Below are positions 9,021-17,784 of a DNA stretch of 64,000 nt, one piece after another. The DNA is from Mesorhizobium huakuii (GTDB lineage: Bacteria; Pseudomonadota; Alphaproteobacteria; Rhizobiales; Rhizobiaceae). The translations under genes were made by a program, and so were the position numbers. The notes under the pieces are model-generated. The model did no database searches. It saw nothing but the letters and a program-made list of their open reading frames with translations, and was not told where the DNA came from. Position 1 is the stretch's first letter, and each line of letters begins with the position of its first letter. The stretch lies in the NCBI RefSeq assembly GCF_030160235.1, contig NZ_BSNY01000043.1:26475-90474 (forward strand), in the 5' to 3' direction.

Positions 9021-9172
9021 CTCCGATGATCGACTATCGCTACCGTCCACTCGTCATTGGAACTTCGAAACGCTTGAGCGACGACGCTCAGTCCAGTTTC
9101 GCTTGCCTCAATGCCATGGACGCTGGAAGCGGGGACCGGGGAGTGGCAAGAGCACACCATATGGGTAGGAAA

Positions 9173-10789
9173 ATGGACGCGGCTCTGGAAGAAGATGTTT
9201 ATGATGCGGTAATTATCGGCTCTGGGCCGTCGGGGGCGATAACCGCACATACACTCGCTATGGCAGGTTTCAGGGTCATTTGTCTGGAGCAGGGAGACTA
9301 CGCGCTTCCGTCGGATTATGCCGCCAACCACGACATGTGGGAACTCGTTGCCCGGGGTCATTGGCAGGCTGAACCAAATCGCCGGGGAAATCCGGCTGAC
9401 TATCCTTTGAACGTCTCCGAGACCGATCTTGCGCCATCGATGTACAATGCGGTTGGCGGTTCCACCATCCACTATAGCGCTCTCTGGTCGCGGCTTGCAC
9501 CGTCGGATTTTCGCGTTCGTACTCTTGACGGCGTCGCCGACGATTGGCCGATTAGCTATGACAAGCTTGCTCCATTCTACGACGAGGTCGACGATTTTAT
9601 CGGTGTGTCCGGCGTGGAAGGCGACACGGCTTATCCTGAAGGACTTTCGCCTAAGCTGCCCCCGATGCCCCTCGGCAAGCTTGGCTTGAAGGCCGCCGGG
9701 GCAATGAACGAGTTGGGCTGGCATTGGTGGCCACACGCAAACGCGATCCCCAGCCAGAAGATTGGCTCGCTTGCAGCATGCGCGCGTTGGGGCACCTGCA
9801 TACAAGGGTGTCCCGAAGGTGCCAAAGCGTCGTTCGACATGGCGTATTGGCCCGCGGCCATCAAAGCTGGCGCTAAGTTGGTCACCGGTGCTCGTGTTTC
9901 CAGGATTACGACAGATGAGAGCGGTGCTGCGACGGGTGCTGCGTGGATCAGCAAGGGAACGCGGTATCACACGCGGGCCAAACAGGTCGTTGTTTGCGCC
10001 AATGGCATAGGCACGCCAAGGCTGCTTCTGCTTTCGGCAAGCGAGCAGCATCCTCATGGGCTGGCCAATTCATCCGGACTGGTGGGCAAGAACCTGATGC
10101 TGCACCCGAACTGTACCGTTATCGGCTACTATGACGAGGATCTGGAATCCTGGCGCGGTCCTGTCGGGTCCGTCATCAGTTCAATGCAGTTCTTTGAAAC
10201 TGATCGTTCTCGCGGCTTCGTGCGTGGTCCGAAATTGCATGCCTGTCCAACGCCTGGGCTGCTGTTCAATGGTATCGACCCCCACAGGCTTTTGCCATTC
10301 GATGCGCTTTGGGGCGCGAACTTCCATCACGTCATTCGGGATGCGCGCAACGCGATCTTCTGGGGGGCAAATATCGACGACCTGCCAGAAGAAAGCAATC
10401 GGGTTACCCTGGATCCCGATCTTTGCGATGGTGATGGTATTCCCGCACCAAAAATCAGCTATCGGTACAGCGAAAATACGTTGAAGATGCGCAGTTACGT
10501 CATGGGGAAGCTCGCTGAAATTCATAAGGTGGCAGGGGCAAAGAAGCTCGTTGAGATCGCTGACTTGAAAGGCGAGCCCGGGCACCTGCTCGGAACCGGC
10601 AGGATGGGTCAAGATGCGAAGACCTCCGTGGTTGACGAATATGGCCGAGCTCATGACGTCCCCAATCTGGTCATCTCCGACGGGAGCATATTCGTGACCG
10701 GCGGCGCCGCGAACCCAACCAGCACGATTGCGGCGCTCGCGCTGCGCAACGCAAAACAGCTTATCGCGACCTTAAACGAGGCAAATTGA
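9173..10789 (+). CDS. GMC-family FAD oxidoreductase, gluconate/sorbitol-dehydrogenase-like (copy 1)
   Basis: A 538-residue flavoprotein. FAD is bound by IIGSGPSGA near the N-terminus; CARWGTCIQGC is the cysteine cluster seen in the gluconate-2-dehydrogenase large-subunit branch; HLLGTGRMG and NPTSTIAALA close the FAD/active-site region. Such enzymes oxidise alcohols or polyols. ATG 9173 gives nearly the same length as the close paralogue at 29372 (539 residues), which decides against 9017 and 9161. It is followed after 2 bp by the small-subunit gene. No cytochrome subunit is present, so the electron acceptor is unknown. Substrate unknown. Confidence 0.88.
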   Translation: MDAALEEDVYDAVIIGSGPSGAITAHTLAMAGFRVICLEQGDYALPSDYAANHDMWELVARGHWQAEPNRRGNPADYPLNVSETDLAPSMYNAVGGSTIHYSALWSRLAPSDFRVRTLDGVADDWPISYDKLAPFYDEVDDFIGVSGVEGDTAYPEGLSPKLPPMPLGKLGLKAAGAMNELGWHWWPHANAIPSQKIGSLAACARWGTCIQGCPEGAKASFDMAYWPAAIKAGAKLVTGARVSRITTDESGAATGAAWISKGTRYHTRAKQVVVCANGIGTPRLLLLSASEQHPHGLANSSGLVGKNLMLHPNCTVIGYYDEDLESWRGPVGSVISSMQFFETDRSRGFVRGPKLHACPTPGLLFNGIDPHRLLPFDALWGANFHHVIRDARNAIFWGANIDDLPEESNRVTLDPDLCDGDGIPAPKISYRYSENTLKMRSYVMGKLAEIHKVAGAKKLVEIADLKGEPGHLLGTGRMGQDAKTSVVDEYGRAHDVPNLVISDGSIFVTGGAANPTSTIAALALRNAKQLIATLNEAN

Positions 10790-10791
10790 CA

Positions 10792-11286
10792 ATGGTTACT
10801 GTTCAGCAAGCCCACACAAATGAGCGCCTTTCCGTTTCCATGCCCCGGCAGGCTCCTCCTCGCAACTTCACCGACCTGGAAATGCAAACGCTGCGGGTTG
10901 TTGCCGACACTTTGATACCGGCCGCTAACGGAAATCCGTCCGGTAGCGGCCTCGCAAAATTCGAAAGTCTCGTCACCCGCGCGGCGGCAATCCTCGACAA
11001 ACACTTCGCAACACTGACGGCAATCCTCGGCGAGCTGTCGGCGATACCTTCGGAACAGATGTGGGACCGGCTTCGTGAATTGGAGGCGCAGGACAACGAG
11101 ACCTTTTATCTCCTCTCCACGTTGCTCGCAGGTGCATATTTATATTCCGATGAGATGAAAGCCGAACTGCAATACCCCGCACCACACCGAAACCCTCCTG
11201 GTCTTTTCGATGCCGCAGACGAACTCTCAACCGGTATTCTAGACCCAGTGATCGAACGGGGGCCAATCTTCGTTCGCGTCGATTGA
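10792..11286 (+). CDS. Gluconate-2-dehydrogenase subunit 3-like small subunit
   Basis: A 164-residue protein following the GMC gene by 2 bp, with the family motif LRVVADTLIPA (residues ~35-45) and NPPGLFDAADEL near the end. In known complexes this subunit carries a twin-arginine signal and exports the flavoprotein; no RR signal is visible here, so the pair may stay in the cytoplasm. ATG 10792 is used rather than TTG 10786. A shortened homologue lies after GMC copy 2 at 30993. Confidence 0.75.
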   Translation: MVTVQQAHTNERLSVSMPRQAPPRNFTDLEMQTLRVVADTLIPAANGNPSGSGLAKFESLVTRAAAILDKHFATLTAILGELSAIPSEQMWDRLRELEAQDNETFYLLSTLLAGAYLYSDEMKAELQYPAPHRNPPGLFDAADELSTGILDPVIERGPIFVRVD

Positions 11287-11396
11287 GGTGAAAAAGTAGG
11301 ATATGGGCCCGCGCCGTATCGAGCGCCTCATAGAACCCCAGTTCATCACGCCATTGTTGAAGAGCGCTGCACCATCTTGAATGGCCAGAGGATCTT

Positions 11397-12722
11397 ATGA
11401 TGTCCATAGCGGGCCCAATCGATCTGTCGATGCAATCGGTTATTTGGAGCAAGACCCTCGCCGAGCCGATCATCCGCTTCCCCACATTGGAAGAAGACCA
11501 AGTTGCCGACGTTTTGGTGATTGGAGGCGGGTTTTGTGGTCTGAGCGCCGCAATCCATGCAGCCCGCCATGGTGCCAGCGTTGTTCTTGTCGATGCGCGA
11601 ACTGTGGGCGCGGGTGCATCCGGAAGAAATGGCGGCAATAGCATCCCACATTTCCCGGGGACGATGACACCTTCAGACGTTGCGTCGATCCTTGGTGCGA
11701 AGAAAGCGCAGGCTCTTTGCGAACTGGTCGTAGCCGGCTCGGACATGGTTTTCCAGCAAGCAGCTGAATTTCAAATCAACTGCTCGCCTGCGCAAAATGG
11801 CTGGATGCAGCCGGCGCACTCACAACACTCACTGCCAAAAGTTCGGCGCGCCTATGAACAATGGAAGGCTCTCGGAGCGCCGGTCCAGTGGCACTCCGCC
11901 GCTGACACCCACGACCTCCTTGGCGCCGTTGGCTATATCGGTGGCTGGTCGAACCCGACCGGCGGCTCGGTCAACCCCTACGGCTTGGCGCTGGGCCTTG
12001 CAAGGGTGGCGATGAAGGCGGGTGTTCGCATTTTTGAGAATACGTCAATCCAGAGCATCGAACAAACGACCACCCTGCCGGTCGCGGTTTGCGGCGAATT
12101 GCGGGTGAAAGCGAGCATCATCCTTATCGCCACCGGCGGCTACACTGGGGATGTCTTTAAAGAAGTACAGCGCTCTGCAATCCCTGTTAATCTTTATCAG
12201 GTTGCAACCAAGCCGCTGCGCAAAGAGCTTCGGGCATCTATCTTGAGAGCCCAGATGTGCTTTTCAGATCGCCGTAAGTCTGGCGGTTTCGGCAGGCTAG
12301 ATGCCGAGGGCCGGTTAATCACGGGAGGGGCGGTGTTCGCACTTGGCAACAGCAGACGCTACGGTGAAAGTCACGCCCGCACCCGACTGAAACTCCTCTA
12401 CCCGCAGTTGTCGGAGCAAGACGTCGCCCTGGAGGCCTACTGGGAGGGGTTTTGCGCGATGTCTGAATCACACCTCCCCCATGTCTTGCGGCTTGGAGCC
12501 AACGTCTTCTCGCTCGTCGGGTTTTCGACCCGCGGTCTCAATCTAGCTCAAAACCTCGGTCGGCTTCTGGGTGAGTTCGCAGCTGGGAAAGCAGCGTTGG
12601 AGGACGTACCGGTGGCACTTGTGGAGCGTAGGCGAGATATTGCTTACTGGCCCATCAAATCCTGCGCCGCGCGTTACATTTTCCCATGGTTTCAGGCACA
12701 AGACCGCTTAGGTCTATCGTAG
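11397..12722 (+). CDS. DAO-family FAD oxidase (gamma-glutamylputrescine-oxidase-like)
   Basis: A 441-residue D-amino-acid-oxidase-superfamily protein. The dinucleotide motif VIGGGFCGLS is at 41-50 and GAGASGRNGGN around 74-84 is the FAD-linked loop typical of PuuB-type oxidases; GFSTRGLNLA lies in the C-terminal FAD region. These enzymes oxidise amines or amino acids to an imine, releasing an aldehyde. With an ABC transporter and aldehyde dehydrogenase downstream, uptake and oxidation of an amine is plausible. Two in-frame ATGs (11397, 11400) follow an AGAGGA sequence. Exact substrate not visible. Confidence 0.85.
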   Translation: MMSIAGPIDLSMQSVIWSKTLAEPIIRFPTLEEDQVADVLVIGGGFCGLSAAIHAARHGASVVLVDARTVGAGASGRNGGNSIPHFPGTMTPSDVASILGAKKAQALCELVVAGSDMVFQQAAEFQINCSPAQNGWMQPAHSQHSLPKVRRAYEQWKALGAPVQWHSAADTHDLLGAVGYIGGWSNPTGGSVNPYGLALGLARVAMKAGVRIFENTSIQSIEQTTTLPVAVCGELRVKASIILIATGGYTGDVFKEVQRSAIPVNLYQVATKPLRKELRASILRAQMCFSDRRKSGGFGRLDAEGRLITGGAVFALGNSRRYGESHARTRLKLLYPQLSEQDVALEAYWEGFCAMSESHLPHVLRLGANVFSLVGFSTRGLNLAQNLGRLLGEFAAGKAALEDVPVALVERRRDIAYWPIKSCAARYIFPWFQAQDRLGLS

Positions 12723-12789
12723 GAGCTCGCCTGGTCTTCGCTCAAGGAGAAGCCTTAGCACCACCGTTGAACTCACGTTGGCCAGTGTC

Positions 12790-12920
12790 GGCTGAATTGA
12801 GCAGTGACTACGGGCGGACCGGCATTCTTGTTAACAGCACTGGCATCGTCACATATTGGCCGGTCGCCGAATGCAGTGACGAGGAATGGCAGCGCGTCCT
12901 CTCTGAAAATCGAAAGGCCC
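12790..12920 (+). pseudogene. Short-chain dehydrogenase (SDR) fragment
   Basis: In the frame starting near 12790 the translation contains ILVNSTGIVTYWPV followed by CSDEEWQRVLSEN. This matches the NAGI strand and the SDEEW...VN helix of classical SDR enzymes, but the Rossmann start and the YxxxK active site are missing. It is the debris of an alcohol/aldehyde dehydrogenase gene. Confidence 0.6.
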
Positions 12921-13210
12921 GGGGAAGCAGGCCTGGTTCACGAAGCTCACTGCGGCAGCTCGCGACACAAACCAAGCTCCAGGATTTTCGCCACCAGACG
13001 CGCAGCATGCATACGCCCGCTGTCAGCTACAAGCGCCACCGTCTTTCCTGCCGAGATAATTGCCGACGCGATCTGGCTGTAGTTTCAGCTCCGGCTAAGT
13101 CGGCGGAATGCCGCAGGAACCGGGCATGTTGGTTTCCTCCGAGACGATCCGCCGTCTGAATAAGAAGGATTCGGGCGTCGACCCGTGGGTGACGCGACAG
13201 AAGCACTTAG

Positions 13211-13239
13211 TCCAATGTTTTGTTGGATTTTACCATTGT
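13211..13239 (+). promoter_or_regulatory. Copy B of the shared 29-nt element
   Basis: TCCAA, seven bases, TTGGA, then TTTTACCATTGT. It lies 200 bp upstream of the ABC binding-protein start at 13440, same orientation. It matches the consensus at every fixed position. Confidence 0.65.
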
Positions 13240-13439
13240 CTGATAGCAGGCTGCATGATTACGTCGATCAGGCTGCGGTGACGGAAGCTTCCGGGACGGC
13301 CAGTACACATGGAGCAACGGAAATAGCCGCGATAGCGGCGCTGCATTTCAGATGGTAGCCGCAGAAGACGGCGCCACCTGGCTCGCACAGGAATGTCACG
13401 ACAGTCATAAACCATACGGGAACAATGGTGGAGGCATAC

Positions 13440-14741
13440 ATGTCTAACGGTATCAATCATTGGGAAATGAGCCGCCGAACGGCCTTGAAGGCTGCTGCTG
13501 CGCTGTTCGCTGCCTATAATCTCAGTTCGTCTGGAGCGCGTGCCGCTAGCGGCAAAAGCCTCAACATTCTGAATACAAATCTGCTTTTTTGCGACGTCCT
13601 GGCAAAGGTGATCCCGAAGGTTTATACCGATGCGGAAATCACAGCCGAAGAAAATCCTCAAAACGAGCACTATGAAAAGCTCCTGGTTGAGATGTCGCAA
13701 GGTTCCTCGACCTACGATCTCTTAGTCTTGGACAATATGTTTTCTCATCAGTTTCTCGTCAACAAGTGGGTGAAAGCGGTTGATGACATCAAGGCTGATG
13801 ATCCATCACTTCCGGCCTTGAAGTACGAAAACGTCGCCCCGGCGTCTTTGAAATATCTGCAGTATGAGGGCAAAAATTTCGGCATACCGATGACGCTTTC
13901 GACTCCGATCTTCGTCTATAGAAAGGATTTGTTCGAGGCCAAGGGTCTTTCGGTCCCCACGAACTGGGACGATTATCGAAAATGCGCTGAGGCGCTTCAC
14001 ACCGATGAAGTTGCTGGCAATATCTTGCTGCTTGGCGGCCAGGACGCTCACATGTCGGGGGACTGGGCGACCCGACTGATGAGCATGACAAAGCTAGGCC
14101 CGGACGACGATGGCGTGCTGGACAGCGCGCTCCGGCCGGTGTTCAATTCGGAAGGCCAGGGTGCAAGGGCCATCGAGCGAATTAAGGAAGTGCTCCCGTT
14201 TGCGCCGAAAGGTGCCGAAGGTCTCGATTATCCTGATGGCGTCTCGCTTTTCTCGCAGGGAAAAGCCGCGATGTTCATCAGCTGGTCGGATGTGTTCGCT
14301 GGCATGGAGAACGGCCCATTGAAGGGCAAAATTGGATATGCAGCCGTTCCAAGTGAGAAATACCAGCAGCAAATGACCGGCGGCCTTTCGCTGGCTGTCA
14401 GTGCCTTTTCGAATAATCCGAGCGAAGCTTACAAATTCCTGGATTGGATGCTGAAGGGCGAGGGCTACAGGCTCTTTCTGGAGAACGGCGAGACAAATCT
14501 TGTGCTGAAGTCGCAACTTGACGATCCGGCAGTGCGGGCAAAAATTCCGTCTCTGAATGTGTACGAGGATTTCAAGAAGCGAGGGACCACTACGATCGCG
14601 TTGACCCCTTATCGAGCTCCGAACGCGGTTGAAGTGCAGCGCGTTTTATACGAAGAAATTTTAGCCGCCGTCCTCGGCAGAAAGACCCCTGAACAAGCGA
14701 TGAAGGACGCCGAAGTTCGCGTCCAGGGTGTTATCCGCTAA
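13440..14741 (+). CDS. ABC transporter periplasmic binding protein, CUT1 type
   Basis: A 433-residue family-1 solute-binding protein. The start is ATG 13440, with GGTGGAGG upstream; an ATG-free extension to 13425 is rejected. It begins with a twin-arginine signal (SRRTALK, RR at 12-13) and a likely cleavage after ARA near 35. Binding proteins of this family capture sugars, polyols or glycerol phosphates. It heads an operon with two permeases and an ATPase and lies downstream of copy B of the shared element. A stem-loop follows the stop, which would favour high expression of the receptor. Ligand unknown. Confidence 0.9.
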   Translation: MSNGINHWEMSRRTALKAAAALFAAYNLSSSGARAASGKSLNILNTNLLFCDVLAKVIPKVYTDAEITAEENPQNEHYEKLLVEMSQGSSTYDLLVLDNMFSHQFLVNKWVKAVDDIKADDPSLPALKYENVAPASLKYLQYEGKNFGIPMTLSTPIFVYRKDLFEAKGLSVPTNWDDYRKCAEALHTDEVAGNILLLGGQDAHMSGDWATRLMSMTKLGPDDDGVLDSALRPVFNSEGQGARAIERIKEVLPFAPKGAEGLDYPDGVSLFSQGKAAMFISWSDVFAGMENGPLKGKIGYAAVPSEKYQQQMTGGLSLAVSAFSNNPSEAYKFLDWMLKGEGYRLFLENGETNLVLKSQLDDPAVRAKIPSLNVYEDFKKRGTTTIALTPYRAPNAVEVQRVLYEEILAAVLGRKTPEQAMKDAEVRVQGVIR

Positions 14742-14758
14742 CTTCGCACAAAATGTAT

Positions 14759-14788
14759 AGAGGAATGGCCCCTGGAGGTCATTCCTCT
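14759..14788 (+). terminator. Stem-loop between binding protein and permeases
   Basis: AGAGGAATG at 14759-14767 pairs exactly with CATTCCTCT at 14780-14788 around a 12-nt loop. It has no T-run, so it probably acts as a partial terminator or a barrier to 3' decay that raises the amount of binding protein over permeases. Confidence 0.6.
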
Positions 14789-14806
14789 CGTGTACGGGGA
14801 ATTGTC

Positions 14807-15748
14807 GTGAGCATGACGGATTCAATTTCAACGGCAAAAGTGGGTGGCGATAAGGCGCAGAGGGCAGGGGAGCGCCGCGCCGGCTTGTTGCTTCTCACGC
14901 CAGCTTTCGTTCTGATGAACGTCGTCGGTTTTTTCCCGATGGTGTATTCGCTTTACATTTCTCTGACGGACTACAACCCCTCGCACGGCGGCATTGCTCG
15001 CTTCGTAGGCCTGGGAAACTACGCTAAGGCATTTTTTGATCTTCAATATTGGCATGCCCTGGGGCTCACTTTTGTTTTCGTCACACTGAGTGTGACGTCG
15101 TCACTGATACTCGCTGTGCTGTTGTCCCTGCTCTTCAATATGCGTTATCCCGGATTCTTCTTGTTACGCACGATCATATTGATTCCGATGTTGATTACGC
15201 CAATCGCGGTCGGGATCGTGTGGCGTGTCATGATGATGCCGGATCTCGGAGTGCTCAACTACATTCTAACCGTCATTGGCTTGCAGCCGCAACTTTGGAC
15301 TTCCTCATCAAGCACCGCGCTCTTATCAATTGTTCTCGTGGATATTTGGCAATGGACGCCCTTTATGTTTCTTATCGTCTTTGCCGGCATTTCTTCGTTG
15401 CCAAAGAGTCCGTTTGAGGCTGCCGCGATCGACGGAGCGGGTGCCATAAGGGTATTTTTCTCGATAACCTTGCCGCTCCTCAGGCCGGTCATCGTTATCG
15501 CAACCCTCCTGCGCATCGTGGATGCTTTCCGGACATACGACGCTGCATTCATTATGACACGAGGCGGCCCCGATTTCGCAACCGACCTCGTTAGCGTTTA
15601 TCTGCAGAGAGTAAACTTCCGAGTTTTTGATCTTGGCTACGGCTCCGCATTGTCGTGGATTACCCTCGTGATCCTGACTGTCATTATTTTGATCTTTACG
15701 AAGCTCTCCGGTTTCACACGCATCATTTCCGAAAAAGAAGGCCGGTAG
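14807..15748 (+). CDS. ABC transporter permease 1 (UgpA/MalF-like)
   Basis: A 313-residue inner-membrane protein with about six hydrophobic segments and the EAA loop FEAAAIDGAGAIRVFF that contacts the ATPase. GTG 14807 is chosen, preceded by CGGGGAA; ATG 14813 is a close alternative. It is the first of two permeases in the CUT1-type transporter operon 13440-17676. Confidence 0.9.
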   Translation: MSMTDSISTAKVGGDKAQRAGERRAGLLLLTPAFVLMNVVGFFPMVYSLYISLTDYNPSHGGIARFVGLGNYAKAFFDLQYWHALGLTFVFVTLSVTSSLILAVLLSLLFNMRYPGFFLLRTIILIPMLITPIAVGIVWRVMMMPDLGVLNYILTVIGLQPQLWTSSSSTALLSIVLVDIWQWTPFMFLIVFAGISSLPKSPFEAAAIDGAGAIRVFFSITLPLLRPVIVIATLLRIVDAFRTYDAAFIMTRGGPDFATDLVSVYLQRVNFRVFDLGYGSALSWITLVILTVIILIFTKLSGFTRIISEKEGR

Positions 15749-15757
15749 GAGTTGTCA

Positions 15758-16600
15758 ATGTCCGCACATCGAGCCCCTATTCGCCGCTTCTCCAAGATGA
15801 TCCTTGTCTACATCCTGGCGCTTCTTGCCACAGCCTTTTTTGCTTTCCCAATTTTTTGGATGATCACTGCCTCTTTGAAAAGCGACCAAAGTATTACGAC
15901 GTACCCGCCGGTATGGGTTTTCGCTCCGACTCTGCAAAACTATGTCAAGCTGGTCGAAGAACTTGGCATAATGAAAATGTTCATCAATAGCGCAGTCATA
16001 GTAGGCTTGTCCACATGTCTGGCAATGGTCTGCGGAACGCTTGCTGCCTATGCGCTGGCACGATTCGATATAAGAAACAAACAGTTGATCGCGTTCGAAG
16101 TTTTATCAATCCGCATGTTGCCGCCGATCGTTAGCGTTGTTCCGATGTTCATCCTGGCTCGCTGGCTTGGTGTGTTCGATACTTACTGGTTGCTTATCGC
16201 CGCATATGCCCTTTCCGGTCTCCCTTTTGTGGTTTGGGTCATGCGCGTCTTCATTCAGGACATTCCGCAGTCAATCGAAGAAGCCGCGTTGATCGACGGT
16301 TGTTCAAGGCTTGAAGCTTTTTGGCGAGTGATGTTGCCCCTGCTGTTGCCGGGGCTGGCCGCGACCATGGTCATCGTTTTCATGTTTGCCTGGAACGAGT
16401 TTCTCTTGGCGTCGATGCTGACATCGAATGCGGCCAAAACGCTGCCGGTCATAGCGGCTAATACTTTGAACGCAAAATCCATCGCGTGGGGCATGGCCTC
16501 AGCGGCGGGGGTCATCATGTCACTGCCTGTCGTTGTGCTTGTCCTGCTGATGCAACGCTATCTTGTTCGCGGCCTGACGCTAGGCGCGGTAAAGGGCTAG
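15758..16600 (+). CDS. ABC transporter permease 2 (UgpE/MalG-like)
   Basis: A 280-residue membrane protein with about six hydrophobic helices and the EAA loop EEAALIDGCSRLEAF, which couples to the ATPase. ATG 15758 follows GGTAGGAG; TTG 15752 is less likely. It pairs with the permease at 14807 to form the membrane channel of the CUT1-type importer. Confidence 0.9.
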   Translation: MSAHRAPIRRFSKMILVYILALLATAFFAFPIFWMITASLKSDQSITTYPPVWVFAPTLQNYVKLVEELGIMKMFINSAVIVGLSTCLAMVCGTLAAYALARFDIRNKQLIAFEVLSIRMLPPIVSVVPMFILARWLGVFDTYWLLIAAYALSGLPFVVWVMRVFIQDIPQSIEEAALIDGCSRLEAFWRVMLPLLLPGLAATMVIVFMFAWNEFLLASMLTSNAAKTLPVIAANTLNAKSIAWGMASAAGVIMSLPVVVLVLLMQRYLVRGLTLGAVKG

Positions 16601-16611
16601 AGGAGATTATC

Positions 16612-17676
16612 GTGGGCATTCAGATCAGGAACGTGCAAAAGCGGTTCGGCGCCGTTACCGTCGTCAATGGAGTGTCGGTTGATATTGCCGATGGTGAGTT
16701 TTTCGTCATGCTGGGCGAGTCAGGCTGCGGGAAAACGACCACGCTGCGAATGGTCGCAGGGCTAGAATTGCCTACATCCGGCTCCATTCATATCAATGGC
16801 AAGGACGTGACCTTTGCAGAGCCCCGCCATCGCGACATCGCGATGGCATTCCAAGACTATGGGCTATACCCGAACATGACGGTTTTCGAGAACATCGCGT
16901 TTCCGTTGAAGATTCGTAAAGTGCCACAGGCCGATCGCCGCAGAAAGGTCGAGGAAACGGCCGGTAGGCTCGGGATTGCCGATTACCTTAGCCGCAAGCC
17001 CTTTCAGCTTTCCGGTGGTCAACGGCAGCGCGTTTCGCTTGCTCGAGCTCTGGTTCGAAATCCCAAGGTCTTCCTTATGGATGAGCCGCTTTCGAATCTT
17101 GACGCTAAGCTTCGCGCAGTCATGAGGACTGAGATCAAGAAGCTTGTCTCCGACCTCGGGATCACGACTATCTATGTAACCCACGACCAGATCGAGGCTA
17201 TGTCCATGGCCGATCGCATAGCGGTTATGCGGAGAGGCGACATGGTACAGGTCGGATCACCGCTAGAGATCTATGACAGGCCCCTGACGCGCTTTGTGGC
17301 GGACTTTATGGGATCGCCACCTATGAACCTTTTTCCTGCATCTCTGAAGACGCCAGGTCGTCCGACCTGTCAGATACAAGAATTTGTAGACTCTATTCCC
17401 GATGACGAGCAGGCTTTGATCGCGGGTAGACTGGATTCAACAGGTCAGTTCAGCGCCGGCATTCGACCTGAACATTTGAAGCTTGTCCAACCAGGTTCTG
17501 CTGGCTCCGCGCGTGCGGTCGTGGATTTTGTCGAACCATTGGGTCAAACCACCAACGTATATCTGACGGCGGGAGAAACCCGTTTCATTGCGGTCACAGA
17601 TCGATGCAATCGGCAGGTTGGTGATGTGGTTGGCGTGTACGCCCCGCCCGAATTCGTGCGTGTTATAGCCAACTAG
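16612..17676 (+). CDS. ABC transporter ATPase (UgpC/MalK-like)
   Basis: A 354-residue ATPase with Walker A GESGCGKTT at 35-43, signature LSGGQRQRVSLARA, Walker B VFLMDEPLSNLDA and the switch THDQIEAM, followed by a MalK-type regulatory TOBE domain. GTG 16612 after AGGAGATTAT is the start; the open frame extends into the permease gene but has no support there. It energises the importer encoded just upstream. A fragment matching its last ~50 residues occurs at 28788, upstream of an ALDH remnant. Confidence 0.93.
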   Translation: MGIQIRNVQKRFGAVTVVNGVSVDIADGEFFVMLGESGCGKTTTLRMVAGLELPTSGSIHINGKDVTFAEPRHRDIAMAFQDYGLYPNMTVFENIAFPLKIRKVPQADRRRKVEETAGRLGIADYLSRKPFQLSGGQRQRVSLARALVRNPKVFLMDEPLSNLDAKLRAVMRTEIKKLVSDLGITTIYVTHDQIEAMSMADRIAVMRRGDMVQVGSPLEIYDRPLTRFVADFMGSPPMNLFPASLKTPGRPTCQIQEFVDSIPDDEQALIAGRLDSTGQFSAGIRPEHLKLVQPGSAGSARAVVDFVEPLGQTTNVYLTAGETRFIAVTDRCNRQVGDVVGVYAPPEFVRVIAN

Positions 17677-17784
17677 CAGCGCTTTCTGTTCTCGGCGGGA
17701 TGCATTCAGGCAGGTTGTCGAGGCAGCCGGCATTCCGACCTCTGACGATGACTTACTGGAATCGATTTCCGATGGAGGCCCATC

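Larger units (their letters stand above)
12723..13439. other. Decayed intergenic region with an SDR fragment and a regulatory element
   Basis: About 715 bp between the oxidase and the binding-protein gene. It contains a short-chain-dehydrogenase remnant (12790-12920) and copy B of the 29-nt element (13211). A minus-strand stretch around 12950-13085 reads like coding sequence (VALVADSGRMHAARL) but no family is recognised. No intact gene is present. Confidence 0.55.

Noticed and set aside
9014-10057. 347-residue minus-strand frame opposite GMC copy 1
   Set aside because: It is a shadow of the conserved GMC gene, and a matching shadow (29873-31018) exists opposite copy 2 for the same reason.
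11330-11365. CCATTGTTG upstream of the DAO gene as a sixth element copy
   Set aside because: The TCCAA/TTGGA dyad and spacing are absent; a nine-base match is not enough.
13421-13433. Reverse-strand resemblance to the element 3' half near the binding-protein start
   Set aside because: Only ACAATGGT matches and the dyad part is missing; it is the ribosome-binding region.
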